Assembly: GCF_003385185.1 (NCBI RefSeq)
Contig: NZ_PQHZ01000059.1
Coordinates: 1-34,108, forward strand
DNA from: Amycolatopsis palatopharyngis
GTDB taxonomy: Bacteria > Actinomycetota > Actinomycetes > Mycobacteriales > Pseudonocardiaceae
DNA length: 34,108 nt
Direction: 5' to 3'
Numbering within the stretch: position 1 is the first letter of the stretch; the number at the start of each line of letters is the position of its first letter. Below are positions 1-7,949 of the stretch, one piece after another. The notes under the pieces are model-generated. The model searched no databases. It worked only from the letters and a program-made list of their open reading frames with translations, and was not told the DNA's origin. A program made the position numbers and the translations under genes.

Positions 1-1
1 C

Positions 2-217
2 GCCGGACTGGCGGCTCACTGGGACGCGGTGACCGAACTGGACTATTCAGTGGTCGCGGCCTTCACGATCGCCGCCCTCGCGGCGTCGGTGGCCTCGGGC
101 AGGCTTGCCGGCCGCGTGGACGCCGACAGTTTGCGCCGCTGGTTCGCCTACCTGGTGATCGCGGTCGCGGTGTTCGTCGCGGTTCAGGCCCTGCTCAACC
201 CCAGCGCGCTGACATGA
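2..217 (+). CDS. TauE/SafE-family sulfite exporter, C-terminal end (partial)
   Basis: The window opens inside this gene; 71 residues are visible. They form an Ala-rich membrane helix, the short basic segment GRLAGRV, a polar turn (DADSLRRWF) and a final hydrophobic helix (about residues 48-64). This matches the end of TauE/SafE permeases, where a G(G/R)-x-LAGRV-x-(x)-LRR-x-FA pattern precedes the last helix. The family exports sulfite or sulfonates across the cytoplasmic membrane. The stop lies 27 bases before a rhodanese gene, so it probably heads the sulfide-oxidation operon and removes the sulfite made by the persulfide dioxygenases. The N-terminal part lies outside the window. Confidence 0.75.
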   Translation, partial: AGLAAHWDAVTELDYSVVAAFTIAALAASVASGRLAGRVDADSLRRWFAYLVIAVAVFVAVQALLNPSALT

Positions 218-244
218 GAAATCACGGAAAGGAAGGAGTGCAGG

Positions 245-562
245 ATGCAGGTCGAGGAGCTCTACCGGCGACGAAACGAGGTACAGCTGGTGGACGTGCG
301 CGAGCTCGAGGAATGGCAGGCCGGCCGCATCGAGAGCGCCCGGCACATTCCGATGGACGAGGTGCCCACCCGGCTCACCGAGCTCGACACCACGCGGCCC
401 GTGGTGACCGTGTGCCGCAGCGGTCACCGCAGTGAACAGGCAGCCGAATTCCTGCGGCAACAGGGTTATTCCGCGGAGAACACCGACGGTGGGATGCAGG
501 CATGGCAGGAGGCCGCGCTCCCCTTCACCACCCCTGACGGCAAGCCGGGAAGGGTGGCGTGA
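245..562 (+). CDS. Single-domain rhodanese (sulfurtransferase)
   Basis: A 105-residue protein covering one rhodanese domain. It has the LVDVRE strand (15-20), a GRIESARHIP segment (27-36) and the active-site loop VCRSGHRS, with the likely persulfide-carrying Cys at 57, followed by DGGMQAW near the end. Rhodaneses move sulfane sulfur between thiols such as glutathione or mycothiol persulfide and acceptors like sulfite or cyanide in the cytoplasm. The ATG is preceded by a GGAAGGAG ribosome binding site about 7 bases upstream. The gene lies between the TauE end and a CstB-like gene that starts 3 bases after its stop, so coupled translation is likely. Confidence 0.92.
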   Translation: MQVEELYRRRNEVQLVDVRELEEWQAGRIESARHIPMDEVPTRLTELDTTRPVVTVCRSGHRSEQAAEFLRQQGYSAENTDGGMQAWQEAALPFTTPDGKPGRVA

Positions 563-565
563 ACC

Positions 566-1963
566 ATGTGGTTCCAGCAGTTCTACCTCAACAGTCTCGG
601 ACACGCCTCCTATCTGATCGGGGACGAGAAGACTGGTCAGGCGCTGGTGTTCGACCCCCGCCGCGATGTGGAGGTCTATCGACAGACGGCTCGCGACCGG
701 GGGTTTCGGATCACCTACGCGTGTGACTCCCACGGGCACAACGACTACCTGTCCGGGTTGGGCGAATTGGCTGGATCCGCGCACCCGCCGCAGGTGTGGG
801 GTTCGGCCGCGGGCGAGCTGAGTTACGCACACCGGCCGATCGCCGACGGCGAGCAGATCGAGTTCGGCGACGTCGGAATCGAAGTGATGCACACGCCCGG
901 GCACACCCCCGAGCACATCAGCCTGCTCGTCTACGATCGCTCCGCCAGCGCCGATACCCCGGCATTGTTGCTCTCCGGTGGGGCGCTGCTTGTCGGTGAC
1001 CTCGCCCGCCCCGACCTGCTCGGTGGCCAGGAGCAGGCCCGCCGCCACGCCGAGGTCTACTGCGACACGATCCAGACCAAGCTGCTCACGCTGCCCGACC
1101 ACGTCGAAGTGTTCCCCACACACGTGGCCGGATCACTGTGCGGCGGCAACATCGGGTCCCGGCTGTCGACGACACTCGGATACGAGAAACGCACGAACGC
1201 GACCCTGGCCGAGGTCGCCGGGAAAGACGAATTCGTGCGGCAATGCATCCGGCTGGACAACCTCCCCGCCGTGCCCCCGTACTGGCGGCGTATGCGCTCC
1301 CAGAACATGGCCGGCGTCGACCCCCTCGGCGTACTCACCGAGCCACCGGCACTACCACCCGATGACGTCGCCAACGCCGTCGACGGTGGCGTCGTCGTGC
1401 TCGACACCCGCTCGCCGGAAGCCTTCGGCGGTGGCCACATCCCCGGCGCCGTCAACGTGGGCCTCGGCTCGTCCTTCGCCACCTGGGCCGGCACCGTGCT
1501 CCCCGCCGACGCGGAGATCCTGCTCGTGCTCGACCGGCCCGGGGATCTGTGGGAGACGGTCTGGCAACTGCTGCGCATCGGCTACCGCATGCCCGTCGGG
1601 TGGCTAGCCGGGGGCATGAGCGCCTGGCGCACCTCGGCACGACCGATCGACCACACCCCGCAGATCACGGTGGACGAGCTGAAACGCAGACTCGACGAGG
1701 ACGCGATCACCCTGCTCGACGTGCGCCAGCCCGCCGAGTGGGCCGCCGGCCACGTCACCGGCGCCACGTTCATCACCGGCGCCGAACTACCCGACCGGCT
1801 CGACGAGGTCCCCGCGGACAAACCCGTCGCCGTCACGTGCGGCAGCGGCTACCGCTCGTCGGTCGCCGCCAGCCTGCTCGCGCGAGAACGCGACATCCCG
1901 GTGATCAACGTCGCCGGTGGGATGACCGCGTGGCAGCGTGCCCGGTACCCGACCACCACCTGA
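566..1963 (+). CDS. CstB-like persulfide dioxygenase-rhodanese fusion (copy 1)
   Basis: A 465-residue protein with three parts. The N-terminal metallo-beta-lactamase fold has H56-x-H58-x-D60 and a TPGHT loop with H113. It is followed by a degenerate rhodanese domain without a catalytic Cys (about 268-350) and a C-terminal active rhodanese with the loop TCGSGYRSS (about 370-460). This is the architecture of Staphylococcus CstB, which oxidises persulfide sulfur to sulfite and transfers sulfur to give thiosulfate. In ETHE1-type enzymes the iron is held by two His and the Asp of a TGD motif; here the aligned motif reads SGG (Gly139), with a nearby VGD. Family assignment is firm, but metal chemistry is uncertain. 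It lies in an operon after tauE and rhodanese. Confidence 0.9.
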   Translation: MWFQQFYLNSLGHASYLIGDEKTGQALVFDPRRDVEVYRQTARDRGFRITYACDSHGHNDYLSGLGELAGSAHPPQVWGSAAGELSYAHRPIADGEQIEFGDVGIEVMHTPGHTPEHISLLVYDRSASADTPALLLSGGALLVGDLARPDLLGGQEQARRHAEVYCDTIQTKLLTLPDHVEVFPTHVAGSLCGGNIGSRLSTTLGYEKRTNATLAEVAGKDEFVRQCIRLDNLPAVPPYWRRMRSQNMAGVDPLGVLTEPPALPPDDVANAVDGGVVVLDTRSPEAFGGGHIPGAVNVGLGSSFATWAGTVLPADAEILLVLDRPGDLWETVWQLLRIGYRMPVGWLAGGMSAWRTSARPIDHTPQITVDELKRRLDEDAITLLDVRQPAEWAAGHVTGATFITGAELPDRLDEVPADKPVAVTCGSGYRSSVAASLLARERDIPVINVAGGMTAWQRARYPTTT

Positions 1964-2399
1964 CACGGCGCGCTCTCATGCTGATCCGGTTGGATCCGTC
2001 GGATGGAACGCCGGTTGACCGACAGTCGGCCCGGTTACTGCCCGAACGGCTGCGTTCGGCCTTGGCCCAGTTCATGCTGCTGCCCGGGGCGATTCCTAAG
2101 TGGACGACGACAGGCTCGGGGTACATGAGATCCAGCGAACGGGGTAGCCACACCACACATCACGAGAAACGACAAGTCCTGCACGACAATGACACACGTC
2201 TGCCACCACCCCTGCAGGAGGAGCGCCATCACGCCCACGGGATGAACACTGCAATGCCCGCAATGTCGGAATGCTGATGGTGTCCTGCTCGTACTCGGCG
2301 GCGTCTACCTGATGCGCAATGGAAATTGAACGACGAGAACGCCGCACGGCGACCGCCAAGAGGCATCACCAGTTGCCCAACCGGTAGGAAGGTTTGATC
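1964..2399 (+). other. Intergenic stretch, possible decayed short genes
   Basis: About 430 bases without a convincing gene. An open frame at 1978-2277 (99 codons) continues from the end of the preceding gene but has no family resemblance I can see and no good ribosome binding site. A second frame ends at 2327-2329 and reads QCPQCRN followed by a hydrophobic VLLVLGGVYLM stretch; it looks like the remnant of a tiny zinc-ribbon or membrane protein, but there is no ATG or GTG in frame. The last bases (TAGGAAGG at 2385-2392) are the ribosome binding site of the next gene. Confidence 0.4.
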
Positions 2400-3539
2400 A
2401 TGACCAGCACACTGATTCTGGGCGGGGGGTTCGGTGGCCTCGCCGCAGCCCACGAGCTGCGGGCGCGGCTCCCGGAGCACGAGGTGACCGTGGTCGCCGC
2501 CGAGGACCATTTCTACAACGGTTTCGCCAAGACGTGGGACCTTGTCGGGGCGCGGCCGCTGGAGCAGGGCACCGCCAGCCTCTCGGCCCTGCACCGGCAC
2601 GGCATCCGGTTCGTCCACACGCGCATCACCGCGATCGACCCCGCCCACTGTCGGGTCGAGACCGAGGCCGGTCCGCTCAGCGCCGACTTCCTTGTGATCG
2701 CGCTCGGCGCGAACACCCCACCCGAGCAAACCGCGCAACTGCGGGGATCGGCGCACGACCTTTACAGCGCCGACGCATTACCGGCGATGCGCACCGACCT
2801 CGCTCGCCTGGATAGCGGGACACTCGTGGTCCCGGTGCTCGGTACCCCCTACAAGTGCCCCCCGGCCCCCTACGAGGCCGCATTCCTGCTCGACGACTAC
2901 CTCCGTGGCCGGGGGGTGCGCGATCAGGTCCAGCTGCTGGTCACCACGCCCCAGCCCATGACCATGCCCGGTGCCGGGTCCGAGGTCAGCACTTTCGTCG
3001 CCGACGCGCTCACCGATCGCGGCATTCAGCTGCGCACCGAACAGAGCGTGCAGACCATCGACCCCGACGCCCGCACCGTGTTGTTTGCCGACGGTGACCG
3101 GCTGCCGTACACACTGCTTTTGGCGGTGCCCCAGGCGGTCGCACCCCAAGTCGTCGCCGACAGCCCACTGGCCGGTGAAGGAGGGTGGATCCACCCCGAT
3201 CGCGAGACCCGCCGCACCGACTTCGACCGGGTCTACGCGGTCGGCGACTGCACCGCGTCACCCCCGCCGAAGGCGGGCATCTTCGCCGAGGGCATGGCCC
3301 GTGTCGCCGCACGCAACATCGCCGCCGAGGTCGACGGCGGTCAGGGCGACCGGTTCGACGGCACCGGCTACTGCTTCCTGGAATTCCCTGAGCAACGAGC
3401 CGCCACCCTGGAGGGCAACTTCTTCGCCGAGCCCAAACCAGACGTGCGCATGGCCGAACCAGACACCGACACCTTCACGCGAAAACACGCGTTCGAGGCC
3501 GAACGGCTCCGCAACTGGCTCGACGCCACCCCAACCTGA
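2400..3539 (+). CDS. sqr: Sulfide:quinone oxidoreductase-like flavoprotein
   Basis: A 379-residue FAD-dependent pyridine-nucleotide-disulfide-type protein. The N-terminal dinucleotide motif is GGGFGG (8-13). PYKCPPAPYE (150-159) contains Cys153, the pattern of the first redox Cys in sulfide:quinone oxidoreductases. VYAVGDC binds FAD near the C-terminus, and a further Cys sits in GTGYCFLEF. The family oxidises sulfide at the inner membrane face, passes electrons to quinone and releases sulfane sulfur to a thiol acceptor, the substrate of the neighbouring CstB-like enzymes. ATG 2400 was chosen because TAGGAAGG ends 7 bases upstream; a TTG at 2394 is too close. Flavocytochrome-c-type sulfide dehydrogenase is the main alternative. 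Confidence 0.85.
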   Translation: MTSTLILGGGFGGLAAAHELRARLPEHEVTVVAAEDHFYNGFAKTWDLVGARPLEQGTASLSALHRHGIRFVHTRITAIDPAHCRVETEAGPLSADFLVIALGANTPPEQTAQLRGSAHDLYSADALPAMRTDLARLDSGTLVVPVLGTPYKCPPAPYEAAFLLDDYLRGRGVRDQVQLLVTTPQPMTMPGAGSEVSTFVADALTDRGIQLRTEQSVQTIDPDARTVLFADGDRLPYTLLLAVPQAVAPQVVADSPLAGEGGWIHPDRETRRTDFDRVYAVGDCTASPPPKAGIFAEGMARVAARNIAAEVDGGQGDRFDGTGYCFLEFPEQRAATLEGNFFAEPKPDVRMAEPDTDTFTRKHAFEAERLRNWLDATPT

Positions 3540-3614
3540 CCCGCGAACGCCCACGCACACCACCCCTCGCTGCCACACCCCCAATCAGCAACAGGAAGGA
3601 TTCAAGGCACGACC

Positions 3615-3782
3615 ATAAAACGGGAGCAGATACCCCATTTCGGCGTGGCTGTACTGGTGGGGTCGGCCAGCTCGCGGCGCGGGCCCCTGGCCGGCGCCGC
3701 GCACAAGGCCGCAGACCACATCGCCTCCGTCGATCCTGCCCCGCATGCCACCAGCAATGCATGCCCGAGATGGCGCAGATGA
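3615..3782 (+). pseudogene. Possible decayed short ORF before the DUF305 gene
   Basis: A strong AGGAAGGA at 3593-3600 is followed by a 55-codon open frame (KREQIPHFGVAVLVG...) that begins at ATA, not at a usual start codon. A second frame nearby is rich in Cys, His and Met (CHQQCMPEMAQM). The combination looks like a short hydrophobic plus metal-binding peptide that has lost its start and frame, but I cannot assign a family. Confidence 0.25.
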
Positions 3783-3822
3783 CGCAACCATCCGGGCTGA
3801 CGCAACAACGGGAGCACCCGGG

Positions 3823-4467
3823 ATGGCACGGATGAAGCCCATGAATCGACGCACATTCACCACCCTCGCCACGGTGGTGGTGGCAGGAGCGCTCGCTCTC
3901 GGCCTGGGCATCGGCTACGCCGTCTTCAGTCCTGGGCCCGGCTCCACGAACATGCCCTCGATGACACCCGGCTCGCCAGACGGGATGATGGGCAATCAGC
4001 CGATGGGCTCGTTCAACTCTGACGAGCCTTTCGACCGCCAGTTCATCGACCAGATGACAACGCACCACCAAGGAGCCATTGTCTCTGCCGCCAACATGAT
4101 CGCGGGCTCCGCACGCCCGGAGCTGCGTACACTGGCCGACGAGATCGTCACCGAGCAAACCGCGCAGGTACGCCAGATGCGAACCTGGCGTCAGCAGTGG
4201 TACCCCCACGCGCCCAGTACCTTCGGCGGGATGCCTGACGAGCCCATGGGCGGGATGGACAGCATGATGGGCGCATCGGGTGAGCAACGCGAGGTGATGT
4301 TCCTGCAAATGATGATTCCCCACCATCGCCTCGCCATCGACATGGCTCGCCAGGCCCTCACTCGAGCTGAACACCCCAACCTCAAGCGACTGGCCCGCGA
4401 CATCATCGCCGACCAATCAGCCGAGATCCGCCGAATGCAGACCTACTTAGTAGCCTCCAGCGGGTGA
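3823..4467 (+). CDS. DUF305 family exported protein
   Basis: A 214-residue protein with a basic start, one hydrophobic segment (about 13-35: a signal anchor or uncleaved signal) and two DUF305 half-repeats, each carrying the paired His of the family: DQMTTHHQGAI and MMIPHHRLAIDM. The linker is Met/Gly rich (MGGMDSMMG). DUF305 proteins are ferritin-like four-helix proteins found outside the membrane, often near copper or sulfur genes, with no settled reaction. ATG 3823 has GGGAG 8 bases upstream; ATG 3841 is a shorter alternative, and an upstream ATG at 3745 gives an unconvincing extension. The Met and His content suggests metal binding, which is inference. Confidence 0.85.
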   Translation: MARMKPMNRRTFTTLATVVVAGALALGLGIGYAVFSPGPGSTNMPSMTPGSPDGMMGNQPMGSFNSDEPFDRQFIDQMTTHHQGAIVSAANMIAGSARPELRTLADEIVTEQTAQVRQMRTWRQQWYPHAPSTFGGMPDEPMGGMDSMMGASGEQREVMFLQMMIPHHRLAIDMARQALTRAEHPNLKRLARDIIADQSAEIRRMQTYLVASSG

Positions 4468-4565
4468 GGCGAACCAGGGCAACCCGGCCCGTCACGGAAA
4501 CCCGCTCGTCGCATCCGCAGGGACGCCACCATCCCAGACAGCCAGGTTCCCAGCGTGCCCCGGCA

Positions 4566-4614
4566 GGTGCGGTGCTATCGATCATCGTCGCTCCGCGCAG
4601 CCAGGCAGCTAGAT
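4566..4614. repeat. Dispersed repeat, copy 1
   Basis: About 49 bases, starting GGTGCGGTGCT and ending GGCAGCTAGAT, recur with a few changes at 30152-30197, directly beside the IS982-type remnant. Both copies end at the same CTAGAT that begins the IS982 inverted repeat. This copy has no transposase next to it, so it looks like a solo insertion-sequence end or the flank of an element that has left. Confidence 0.6.
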
Positions 4615-4725
4615 AACGTCAGGCCCACTTTTCCGACAAGTGCTGAGACAGCACGACGCCGGGGAGGGCTGCGGCATGGATCTCCGCGTGCAGCGTGCCG
4701 TCCACCCACGGCTGCGGGCCCCGTG

Positions 4726-5445
4726 TCACAGCTCGGCACGCGGAGCCGGTCGGAGCAGGCGGAGGTGTTCGGTGTCACCGAGCAGGTCCAGGCGCCGGTG
4801 CAGGAGTGGATTGTCGGTGGACTGGCTACGGTGGCAGGCGATGGCTTGATGATGACGTGTCCGGGAGACGAGCAGGGCGAGGTCGACCAAGTCAGGCGGT
4901 GAGCCAACCAGGGGGCTGCCGAACTCCGCATTGAGCTGGTCGGCGACCTGGGCCGGTAACGTCCAGCCGAGGACGGGCAGACCCAGATGGTCGGCGGTGG
5001 CCAGAGCAGCCTCGGTGGCACGGACGTGGTCGGGATGGGACGTCACGCCGGTGGTGTCGAACGCCAGCAGATAGGTCGGTCTCACCTCGGCGGCCAGCGA
5101 CTCGACGTGACCGGCGAGTTCGTCCACGGACACGTCGGCCAGGCCCCCGTCGGGGTAGTCCAGCAGAACGCTGCGCTTGACACCCAGTACTGTGGCCGCC
5201 GCATCCAGCTCGTCAGCCCGTAATGCGCCCAGATCGGCGTGCTCTCCGCCCAAAGTGGAGGCCTCACCGTGGGTGAAACATAGCACCGTCACCGACGTTC
5301 CCGCAGCGGCCACATGGTCGAGCACCGCGCCAAGTCCGAACGATTCGTCGTCCGGGTGCGCGACCACCGCGAGCACGGCGTCTGCCGCGTCGAGCAGGTC
5401 ACGGGCCTGCTCTTTCCTGCTTCTTGCTTGCGCATCCTGTCCCAT
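4726..5445 (-). CDS. PIG-L/LmbE family deacetylase
   Basis: A 239-residue protein with the zinc-binding AHPDDE motif (29-34) and a downstream TSHPDHVRA motif that supplies the third metal ligand. PIG-L enzymes remove acetyl or similar groups from N-acetylglucosamine-type substrates; MshB and Mca of mycothiol metabolism belong here. MshB is longer, so the substrate is open. Because the neighbours handle persulfides, a role in low-molecular-weight thiol synthesis or recycling is attractive but inferred. The ATG at 5445 was chosen because the AHPDDE domain follows directly. The long in-frame extension upstream runs antisense through the thioredoxin gene and is not credible. It is transcribed divergently from that gene. 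Confidence 0.88.
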   Translation of the reverse strand: MGQDAQARSRKEQARDLLDAADAVLAVVAHPDDESFGLGAVLDHVAAAGTSVTVLCFTHGEASTLGGEHADLGALRADELDAAATVLGVKRSVLLDYPDGGLADVSVDELAGHVESLAAEVRPTYLLAFDTTGVTSHPDHVRATEAALATADHLGLPVLGWTLPAQVADQLNAEFGSPLVGSPPDLVDLALLVSRTRHHQAIACHRSQSTDNPLLHRRLDLLGDTEHLRLLRPAPRAEL

Positions 5446-5536
5446 ACCACTGTTGTACGCCCCGGGGTATGTCGCCGCCAGCTGAACGGCCGCGCGGTCG
5501 ATGTGTGGGAATGCCAGCCACTGCAGGACTGTTATG

Positions 5537-5552
5537 ATACCCAGGGGGGTAT
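5537..5552. promoter_or_regulatory. CsoR/CstR-like operator before the thioredoxin gene
   Basis: ATACCCAGGGGGGTAT is a palindrome with perfect ATACCC/GGGTAT arms around a G-rich centre. It lies between a TATGAT box (5533-5538, a good -10 match) and the AAGGAGGT ribosome binding site (5556-5563), so a bound repressor would block transcription. CsoR-family repressors, including the persulfide sensor CstR, use such G/C-tract sites. A looser half-site (CCCCGGGGTATG, 5460-5471) lies near the start of the divergent PIG-L gene. No csoR/cstR gene is in the window. Confidence 0.6.
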
Positions 5553-5568
5553 GAGAAGGAGGTGCATG

Positions 5569-5925
5569 ATGGCAACAATCGAGCTGGCGAACGACACTTT
5601 CAACGAGGTCATCGGTGCGGACGGCATAGTGCTGGTCGACTTCTGGGCGGCGTGGTGCGGGCCCTGTCGACAGTTCGCGCCGGTGTTCGAGCGCGCGTCC
5701 GAGCGTCACGAGGATGTCCGGTTCGGCAAAGTGGACACCGAGGCGCAACAGGGACTGGCGGCGCGGTTCGGTATCTCCTCGATTCCCACCTTGATGGTCG
5801 CGCGTGATGGCGTGGTGCTGTACGCACAGCCCGGTGCGCTCCCGGAGAGTGCGCTCGAGGACCTGATCGCGAAGGCCCGCGAGGTCGATATGGACCAGGT
5901 TCGGCAAAAACTCGCCGAACAGTGA
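5569..5925 (+). CDS. trxA: Thioredoxin
   Basis: A 118-residue thioredoxin fold with the classic WCGPC active site (C30, C33), FWAAW before it, a FGKVDTEAQ strand and the cis-proline loop SSIPTLMVARDG. It reduces disulfides and can release sulfide from persulfides in the cytoplasm. Of two adjacent ATGs, 5569 was chosen because it leaves 6 bases after the AAGGAGG site; 5566 would leave only 3. The tail beyond the domain (about 102-118: AREVDMDQVRQKLAEQ) is a helix typical of actinobacterial copies. It follows the CsoR/CstR-like palindrome and precedes the second CstB-like gene, so persulfide-responsive expression is likely. Confidence 0.95.
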   Translation: MATIELANDTFNEVIGADGIVLVDFWAAWCGPCRQFAPVFERASERHEDVRFGKVDTEAQQGLAARFGISSIPTLMVARDGVVLYAQPGALPESALEDLIAKAREVDMDQVRQKLAEQ

Positions 5926-5930
5926 CAGTG

Positions 5931-6005
5931 ATGATCCAGATCGTCAGCGCAGACGCCGAGTACCCGAATCCCGCGGAGCGGGGCCTGCGACCCGACAACG
6001 CCTGA
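5931..6005 (+). CDS. Possible 24-residue ORF
   Basis: A short frame (MIQIVSADAEYPNPAERG...) starts 5 bases after the thioredoxin stop and fills most of the gap before the second CstB-like gene. It has no clear ribosome binding site and no family I recognise. It may be only spacer sequence. Confidence 0.2.
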   Translation: MIQIVSADAEYPNPAERGLRPDNA

Positions 6006-6035
6006 GCTGGAGATTGTGAGACGAGGAGAAACAAG

Positions 6036-7418
6036 ATGGTAGACATCATCGCACTCGACACGCCCACACTGGGCGACCGCAGCTACCTGGTCACCGATGG
6101 CGACGTGGCGTTCGTGGTGGACCCGCAGCGCGACATCGACCGATTCCTCACGCTCGCCGAGCAGCGTGGCGTGCGTGTCACCGACGTGTTCGAAACGCAC
6201 ATTCACAACGACTACGTGACCGGAGGGTTGGCGCTGGCGCAGGCCACCGGAGCGGCTTACCACGTCAACGCGGCTGACACCGTGTCCTTCGATCGCCAGC
6301 CGATCAATGACGGGGAAGAGGTACAGATCGGCCCGGCGATGCGGGTGCGCGCCTTGACCACACCGGGCCACACCTTCACGCATCTGTCCTATGTGCTGGA
6401 CGTCCCCGGCCGCCCGCCGGCGGTGTTCACCGGCGGTTCGCTGCTCTATGGCTCGACCGGGCGGCCGGATCTGTTGGGGGCCGTGCACACCGAAGAACTC
6501 GCGCACGCTCAGTACGGCTCGGCACGGAGGTTGGCCACCGAACTCCCCGAAGATGCGGAAATCTACCCGACCCACGGGTTCGGCAGCTTCTGCTCGGCCA
6601 CGCAGGCACAGGGCGAGCAATCCACGATCGGCCAGGAAAAGCAGACCAACCCCGCCCTGACACAGGACGAGCAGGACTACGTCCACTCCCTGCTGCAGGG
6701 CCTGGATGACTACCCGGCCTACTACACCCACATGATGTCGCTCAACACTGCTGGGCCACCGGCGCCGGACCTGTCCCCGCCGGAGCAGGCCGACGCCCCC
6801 GAGCTGCGCCGACGCCTCGAGTCCGGCGAATGGGTGGTGGACCTGCGCACCCGGACCGCATTCGCGGCCGGCCACGTCCCCGGCACCCTCAACTTCGGCG
6901 CCGACGGCAACTTCGTCACCTACCTCGGCTGGCTGATCCCCTGGGGCACCCCCTTGACACTGTTGGGCGACACCATCGAGCAGGTCGCCGAGGCGCAGCG
7001 TGAACTGGTGCGCATCGGCCTCGACCGCATCGAAGCCGCGGCCACCGGAGACCCACACAAGTGGTCCGGCGACACGCCCCTGGAGTCGTTGGCGGTCGCG
7101 GACTTCGCCGACCTGGCCACAGTGCTCCACCACCGCCCGGTCGTGGTCCTCGACGTGCGCCGCAACCAGGAATGGGCCATTGGCCACCTGGACGGTGCCG
7201 TACACATCCCGCTGCACGACCTGCTCGACCGGCTTACCGACGTCCCCTCCGGCGAGGTATGGGTGCATTGCCGCTCCGGCTACCGTGCCTCCATCGCCGC
7301 CTCCATTCTGGCCGCTGCTGGTCGCCGCGTCGTCGTGATTGACGACGACATTGACCGGGCTGCCGCAACCGGCGCCCCTTTCCGGGCTGCTGCCCAGCAC
7401 AGTGCGGCGACGCGCTAA
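6036..7418 (+). CDS. CstB-like persulfide dioxygenase-rhodanese fusion (copy 2)
   Basis: A 460-residue paralogue of the protein at 566-1963 with the same three-part plan: a metallo-beta-lactamase domain with H55-x-H57-x-D59 and TPGHT (H112), a rhodanese-like domain without Cys (about 265-345), and an active rhodanese with HCRSGYRAS (about 365-445). The aligned third iron ligand is again Gly (FTGG, Gly134), and here even the following VGD of copy 1 is YGS. The ribosome binding site is GAGGAG, about 8 bases before ATG. It probably shares the thioredoxin promoter. Two diverged full-length copies in one island suggest different thiol persulfide substrates or one lower-activity copy. Confidence 0.9.
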   Translation: MVDIIALDTPTLGDRSYLVTDGDVAFVVDPQRDIDRFLTLAEQRGVRVTDVFETHIHNDYVTGGLALAQATGAAYHVNAADTVSFDRQPINDGEEVQIGPAMRVRALTTPGHTFTHLSYVLDVPGRPPAVFTGGSLLYGSTGRPDLLGAVHTEELAHAQYGSARRLATELPEDAEIYPTHGFGSFCSATQAQGEQSTIGQEKQTNPALTQDEQDYVHSLLQGLDDYPAYYTHMMSLNTAGPPAPDLSPPEQADAPELRRRLESGEWVVDLRTRTAFAAGHVPGTLNFGADGNFVTYLGWLIPWGTPLTLLGDTIEQVAEAQRELVRIGLDRIEAAATGDPHKWSGDTPLESLAVADFADLATVLHHRPVVVLDVRRNQEWAIGHLDGAVHIPLHDLLDRLTDVPSGEVWVHCRSGYRASIAASILAAAGRRVVVIDDDIDRAAATGAPFRAAAQHSAATR

Positions 7419-7506
7419 CGGCGTTACCCACTGGCATTGGCCATGACCAGCGCAACCGAGCTCAGCATGACAGCGTTAAGCAATCCACACGTCAAGGAGG
7501 ATCATC

Positions 7507-7908
7507 ATGGATTACGCCCGGACGATCACGCTTGATCTACCGTACGAACAGGCCGTGCCGACGGTGAAGGAGGCGTTTCAGGCGCAGGGATTCGGCATGC
7601 TCACCGAGATCGATGTGCAGGCCACGCTGAAAAACAAGCTCGACGCCGATGTGGAGCCTTACATCATCCTCGGCGCTTGCAATCCCCAGCTCGCGCACCG
7701 CGCCCTCGACATCGACCGGCAGATCGGACTGCTGCTGCCCTGTAACGTCGTGGTTCGCGCCGCTGGGGACAACCAGACCGTGGTCCAGGCCCTCGATCCC
7801 CAGGTCATGGTCACCGTGCCCGAACTCGACCAACTCCAGCCCATCGCCGACGACGCCGGACAACGCATCAACACTGCCCTCGACGCTCTGGCCCACCGCA
7901 GCGTTTAG
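7507..7908 (+). CDS. DUF302 family protein
   Basis: A 133-residue protein matching DUF302 over its full length: an N-terminal strand (ARTITLDLPYEQA), a helix with VKEAFQAQGFGMLTEID, then GACNPQLAHRAL and a strand LLLPCNVVVR, the Cys of which is typical. The family is small, cytoplasmic and widely found beside sulfur-oxidation and metal genes; its biochemical role is not established. A perfect AAGGAGG ends 6 bases before ATG. It follows the second CstB-like gene after 88 bases and is followed at once by a SHOCT protein, a common grouping in these islands. Confidence 0.88.
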   Translation: MDYARTITLDLPYEQAVPTVKEAFQAQGFGMLTEIDVQATLKNKLDADVEPYIILGACNPQLAHRALDIDRQIGLLLPCNVVVRAAGDNQTVVQALDPQVMVTVPELDQLQPIADDAGQRINTALDALAHRSV

Positions 7909-7949
7909 CGGTGCCTCAGACCCGTGAAACCCGAGCAGGCGAAGCGAGC

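Noticed and set aside
5446..5907. N-terminal extension of the PIG-L gene through the thioredoxin gene
   Set aside because: It would run antisense through thioredoxin and its operator, and the extra residues show no domain. The start at 5445 gives the normal domain length.
5706..7400. A 564-codon minus-strand frame across thioredoxin and the second CstB-like gene
   Set aside because: Antisense shadow of two well-supported genes, with no recognisable motifs.
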